Positions 21,915-24,870 of a DNA stretch of 24,870 nt are shown piece by piece. The translations under genes and the position numbers were made by a program. The notes under the pieces were generated by a model. The model did no database searches and was not told the origin of the DNA. It saw nothing but the letters and a program-made list of their open reading frames with translations. Each line of letters starts with the position of its first letter. Position 1 is the first letter of the stretch. The stretch comes from Hyphomicrobiales bacterium (GTDB taxonomy: Bacteria; Pseudomonadota; Alphaproteobacteria; Rhizobiales; Kaistiaceae). The stretch is taken from the NCBI GenBank assembly GCA_017305815.1, contig JAFKJZ010000333.1, forward strand, positions 1 to 24,870. Direction: 5' to 3'.

Positions 21915-23339
21915 ATGAAAGTTGCCGTAATTGGAACAGGTTATGTCGGGCTGGTGAGCGGTACCTGCCTTGCCGCCTGGGGACACGACGTCGTTTGCGT
22001 CGACAAGGATGCCCAGAAGATCGCCGGTCTCCAGAAGGCCGTGCTGCCGATCTACGAACCGGGCCTGGCCGATCTGGTCGAGAGCAACGCCGCCGCGGGC
22101 CGGTTGAACTTCACCTGCAACCTCGCCGAGGCCCTGGCGGGCGCGGCGCTGGTGCTGATCGCGGTCGGCACGCCGGCCCGAGCCGGCCATGGCGATGCGG
22201 ATCTTTCCTTCGTCTACATGGCGGCGCGCGAACTGGCGCCGCATCTGGAGACGGGGGCGGTCGTGACGATCAAGTCGACTGTTCCGGTCGGCACGGGCGA
22301 CGTCGTCGAGAAGATCATCGGCTCGATCCGGCCGTCCGGCAGCTTCTCGGTCGCCTCCAACCCGGAATTCCTGCGCGAGGGCGTGGCGGTCCGCGACTTC
22401 CTCGACCCCGACCGGGTCGTGATCGGCGTCGAGGACGAGCGTGCGCGCAAGGCGCTGATGGACCTCTACCGGCCGCCGCTCGAGATGCGTGGCACGCCGA
22501 TCGTCGTCACCCGTCGCCGCACCTCGGAGCTGATCAAGTACGCTGCCAACGCGTTTCTGGCGACCAAGATCACCTTCATCAACGAACTGGCCGATCTCTG
22601 CGAGGAGGTGGGCAGCGATGTCGGCGAGCTTGCGCTCGGCATGGGCCTGGACAAGCGCATCGGCGCGAGCTTCCTGAACGCCGGGCCCGGTTATGGCGGC
22701 TCCTGCTTCCCGAAGGATACGCTGGCACTGCTGCGCACGGCGCAGGATCATGGCGTGTCGCTGCGGCTGGTCGAGGAGACCGTCACCGCCAACGAGGCGC
22801 GCAAGCGCCGCATGGCCCTGAAGGTGATCGACGCGCTCGACGGCGACGTCGACGGCGCGACGATCGCGGTGCTTGGCCTGACCTTCAAGCCGGACACCGA
22901 CGACATGCGCGATGCGCCTTCCGTGCCGCTGATCGAGACGCTGCAGCGCTTCGGCGCCAATGTCCGCGCCTACGATCCCGTGGGCCAGGAAAACGCCAGC
23001 CGCCTTCTCTCCGACGTTGAATTCTGTCTCGACGCCTATGAGTGCGTTCGCGGCGCCGACGCGGTGGTGGTGGTGACCGAGTGGGAGAGCATCCGCAAGC
23101 TCGACCTCGCCCGCGTCAAGCGGGCGATGCGGCAGCCGGTGCTGGTCGATCTGCGCAATGCCGTGTCTCAGGGCGTCGCCAGGGAGCTCGGCTTCCATGT
23201 TTCGGCGATCGGCCGGTCGGCTTCGGCATGGCGGGAAGCGGAGGGCACGCAGGCGGGCGAGCGGCGCGCACGCTCGCGACTTGGTGGGGGCGACAAACAG
23301 ACAACGGCAGGAGGTTCGAATGAGAGGATGGAATTCTGA
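21915..23339 (+). CDS. ugd: UDP-glucose 6-dehydrogenase
   Basis: A 474-residue enzyme that oxidises UDP-glucose to UDP-glucuronate with two NAD, feeding the decarboxylase in the same operon. The start ATG 21915 follows AAGGAGG; the frame continues upstream only as glycosyltransferase overlap. Motifs are VIGTGYVGLVSG (NAD fold, 5-16), IAVGTP, KSTVPVGT (120-127), SNPEFLREG, ELIKYAANAF (K208) and PGYGGSCFPKD with catalytic C264. The C-terminal domain has LGLTFKPDTDDMRDAPS. The family norm is about 435-440 residues; about 35 extra residues (from SASAWREAEG on) are hydrophilic, rich in G, A and R, and overlap the next gene by 20 nt, so the tail may simply be read-through after drift of an earlier stop. 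Confidence 0.95.
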   Translation: MKVAVIGTGYVGLVSGTCLAAWGHDVVCVDKDAQKIAGLQKAVLPIYEPGLADLVESNAAAGRLNFTCNLAEALAGAALVLIAVGTPARAGHGDADLSFVYMAARELAPHLETGAVVTIKSTVPVGTGDVVEKIIGSIRPSGSFSVASNPEFLREGVAVRDFLDPDRVVIGVEDERARKALMDLYRPPLEMRGTPIVVTRRRTSELIKYAANAFLATKITFINELADLCEEVGSDVGELALGMGLDKRIGASFLNAGPGYGGSCFPKDTLALLRTAQDHGVSLRLVEETVTANEARKRRMALKVIDALDGDVDGATIAVLGLTFKPDTDDMRDAPSVPLIETLQRFGANVRAYDPVGQENASRLLSDVEFCLDAYECVRGADAVVVVTEWESIRKLDLARVKRAMRQPVLVDLRNAVSQGVARELGFHVSAIGRSASAWREAEGTQAGERRARSRLGGGDKQTTAGGSNERMEF

Positions 23340-23883
23340 GGCGCGTCGGGCCTCGACCCGGCTGAAGGCCGGCGGGCTTGCGATCCTGATGGCGTCCGCC
23401 CTGGCCGGAGCGGCCGCGGCATCCACCACAGCCGCGGCGGACAATGGTTTGCCGGCGGGGGCGACGCCCCTGTCCGCGGCCGAGCTCTACGCGCTCTACC
23501 ACGACAAGAGCTGGCAGTGGCCGGACGGCGCCGGCCGGATGGACACCGCCGACCGGCGTTTTACCGCCTGGGTCGACGGCGAGAAGGGTAAGTCCTGGGC
23601 CGAAGGTCGCTGGCAGATCACCGATGCCGGCAATCTGTGCTTCACCGCCGACTGGCATGTCGGCCAGGAGGTCTTTCCCGCAAGGACCTGCTTCGCCCAT
23701 CGCGTCGCCGGCGGCACGATCTACCAGAAGAAGGAGCCGGACGGGCAATGGGTCGTGTTCCGCCACGCCCCCCTCCGCGCCGACGACGAGGCGACGAAGC
23801 TCGTCTCGGAGGACATCGTTTCCGGTCGCCTCGATGAGTTCAAGTCGGCGCCTCCGGCTCTGAAGCAACAAGCCAAGCAGTGA
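23320..23883 (+). CDS. Secreted DUF995-like protein
   Basis: A 187-residue exported protein of unknown function. The ATG at 23320 has an excellent AGGAGG 5 nt upstream, inside the 3' end of ugd (20-nt overlap); the longer upstream frame is ugd out of frame. A signal peptide with twin-basic start and an alanine-rich core (about 15-40) is followed by LSAAELYALYHDKSWQWPDGAGRM, KSWAEGRWQITDAGNLCF, CFAHRV and GGTIYQKKEPDGQWVVF, which I recognise as the rhizobial DUF995 pattern. C107 and C124 could form a periplasmic disulfide. In this operon it may assist polymer export, modification or surface retention, but no activity is known to me. Confidence 0.8.
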   Translation: MRGWNSEARRASTRLKAGGLAILMASALAGAAAASTTAAADNGLPAGATPLSAAELYALYHDKSWQWPDGAGRMDTADRRFTAWVDGEKGKSWAEGRWQITDAGNLCFTADWHVGQEVFPARTCFAHRVAGGTIYQKKEPDGQWVVFRHAPLRADDEATKLVSEDIVSGRLDEFKSAPPALKQQAKQ

Positions 23884-23890
23884 GGCGGTC

Positions 23891-24847
23891 ATGAAGCCGC
23901 AATTCGTAATGGTCGCGGCCCTGCTGTGCGGGGCCTTCTTCTCCGGCGCGGTCTATGCCGCCAGCGGCGTTTCCGGCGCCAATGTCGACAACCGGAGCCA
24001 GTTCCAGGACAAGCGGCCGGTCATCGGGCCGCAGTCGCTGGTTGCCGGCGCCTATGATCCGCACGGCGACTTCGCCACCGACACCAATTCCAGGATCGAG
24101 CATCTCTTCCTGCCCTGGGAAGACGTCGACCTGGAGAGCCTCGCCGTGGCGGATGCCTACGCTCTCCAGCGGGGCCGCTCTCTGCTCATCAGTGTCGAGC
24201 CCTGGTCCTGGGCCCGGGACTGGCGGGCCACGCCCGAGGACCTGCTGCACGGCATTCTCACGGGACGCTACGATTCCAACATGGCGGGCGTCTGCTCGGC
24301 GGCCGCGAAGCTGAAGAGCCCCGTGACGATCCGCTGGGCCCAGGAAATGGACGACAAGTCGGGGCAGTTCACCTGGTCCGCCTGGAAGCCGGAAGACTAC
24401 ATCAAGGCCTATCGGCACGTGGTGGACGTGTGCCGGCAGCATCTGCCTTCCGCGCAATACATGTGGTCTCCGAAGGGCGAGGAAGGTCTCGAGGCATACT
24501 ATCCGGGCGACAACTATGTCGACACGATCGGCCTGTCCGTGTTCGGCTACCAGCCCTACGATCACCTGACGATGGGGCGGGACGTCGGCTTCGTCGAGCG
24601 CACCCGGCCCGGCTATGACCGCGTCAAGGGCTATGGCAAGCCGGTCGTCGTCGCCGAGCTCGGCTATGCCGGCAAGGACGACTATGTCCGCGCCTGGGCG
24701 CTGGAGGCGAACCGGCCCCATCCGGAATTCCCGGGCATGACGGCGGTGATCTACTTCAACGACCGGGAAGTCTATCCCTGGCCGAAGAACGTGGGACGCC
24801 CGGATTGGCGGGTCGCGAACCATCCCCTCGACTGGCCCATGAACTGA
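23891..24847 (+). CDS. Secreted GH26-like glycoside hydrolase
   Basis: A 318-residue exported protein with a signal peptide (residues 1-23, VYA/AS). It resembles glycoside hydrolase family 26 of the (beta/alpha)8 clan GH-A. The acid/base candidate is E152 in IRWAQEMD, the nucleophile candidate is E256 in PVVVAELGY, and EPWSW, YMWSPKG and DTIGLSVFGY match strand-end positions. GH26 members include beta-mannanases and mixed-linkage or xylan hydrolases; specificity cannot be read here. Placed last in the operon, 7 bp after the DUF995-like gene, it probably trims or releases the polymer, like the cellulase in bcs operons. GAGG lies about 6 nt before the ATG. The remaining 23 bases of the window show no clear terminator. 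Confidence 0.8.
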   Translation: MKPQFVMVAALLCGAFFSGAVYAASGVSGANVDNRSQFQDKRPVIGPQSLVAGAYDPHGDFATDTNSRIEHLFLPWEDVDLESLAVADAYALQRGRSLLISVEPWSWARDWRATPEDLLHGILTGRYDSNMAGVCSAAAKLKSPVTIRWAQEMDDKSGQFTWSAWKPEDYIKAYRHVVDVCRQHLPSAQYMWSPKGEEGLEAYYPGDNYVDTIGLSVFGYQPYDHLTMGRDVGFVERTRPGYDRVKGYGKPVVVAELGYAGKDDYVRAWALEANRPHPEFPGMTAVIYFNDREVYPWPKNVGRPDWRVANHPLDWPMN

Positions 24848-24870
24848 TCCTGGAAGCGGCCCCGCTCTTC

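Noticed and set aside
1..24870. CRISPR arrays, insertion sequences, attachment sites and RNA genes
   Set aside because: I found no regular direct-repeat array, transposase-like protein, terminal repeats, tRNA-like cloverleaf or rRNA segment; detection by eye would miss divergent small RNAs.

Overview
The window is GC-rich with the tight, overlapping gene packing of an alphaproteobacterium. The gene content (a RhaD-like class II aldolase with an open reading frame longer than a lone aldolase, a DUF995-type secreted protein, and a uxs-uxe-glycosyltransferase-ugd cluster) points to a Hyphomicrobiales/Rhizobiales member. The genus cannot be fixed from this sequence. I see no insertion sequence, tRNA, rRNA or CRISPR array.

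Region 1 (1-8495) is an autoinducer-2 (AI-2) uptake and processing locus of the Lsr type. On the minus strand are lsrA (ATPase), lsrC and lsrD (permeases) and lsrB (AI-2 binding protein), followed by the N-terminal part of a class II aldolase that runs off the window. On the plus strand, divergent from lsrA, are lsrR (repressor), lsrK (AI-2 kinase) and lsrG (phospho-AI-2 isomerase). All six AI-2 contact residues known from enteric LsrB are present. lsrF is not in the window, and the aldolase occupies its usual place after lsrB. The 242-bp lsrA-lsrR spacer holds several palindromic candidate operators.

Region 2 (8532-17730) pairs a second CUT2-like ABC importer with an ATP-dependent hydantoinase/oxoprolinase. 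The importer (binding protein, one permease, one double-domain ATPase) and an IclR-family regulator are on the minus strand. hyuA and hyuB are on the plus strand. A 12-base word, GCATAACAGAAC, lies downstream of the likely promoters of both the importer and the hyuA side, so one regulator (probably the IclR protein) may control both. The substrate is unknown; a ring amide or a sugar-linked amide is a reasonable guess.

Region 3 (17731-24870) is a six-gene plus-strand polysaccharide operon: UDP-glucuronate decarboxylase (uxs), GalE-like UDP-xylose 4-epimerase (uxe), a membrane GT2 synthase, UDP-glucose 6-dehydrogenase (ugd), a secreted DUF995-like protein and a secreted GH26-like glycosidase. 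Together they can make UDP-GlcA, UDP-xylose and UDP-arabinose, polymerise a sugar across the inner membrane and trim the product. From memory the order matches the Sinorhizobium meliloti uxs1-uxe-SMb20460-SMb20463 cluster for an arabinose-containing polysaccharide.

The most novel idea is an alternative end to AI-2 catabolism. An aldolase-reductase could replace the LsrF thiolase by passing through a 5-deoxypentulose-1-phosphate intermediate.
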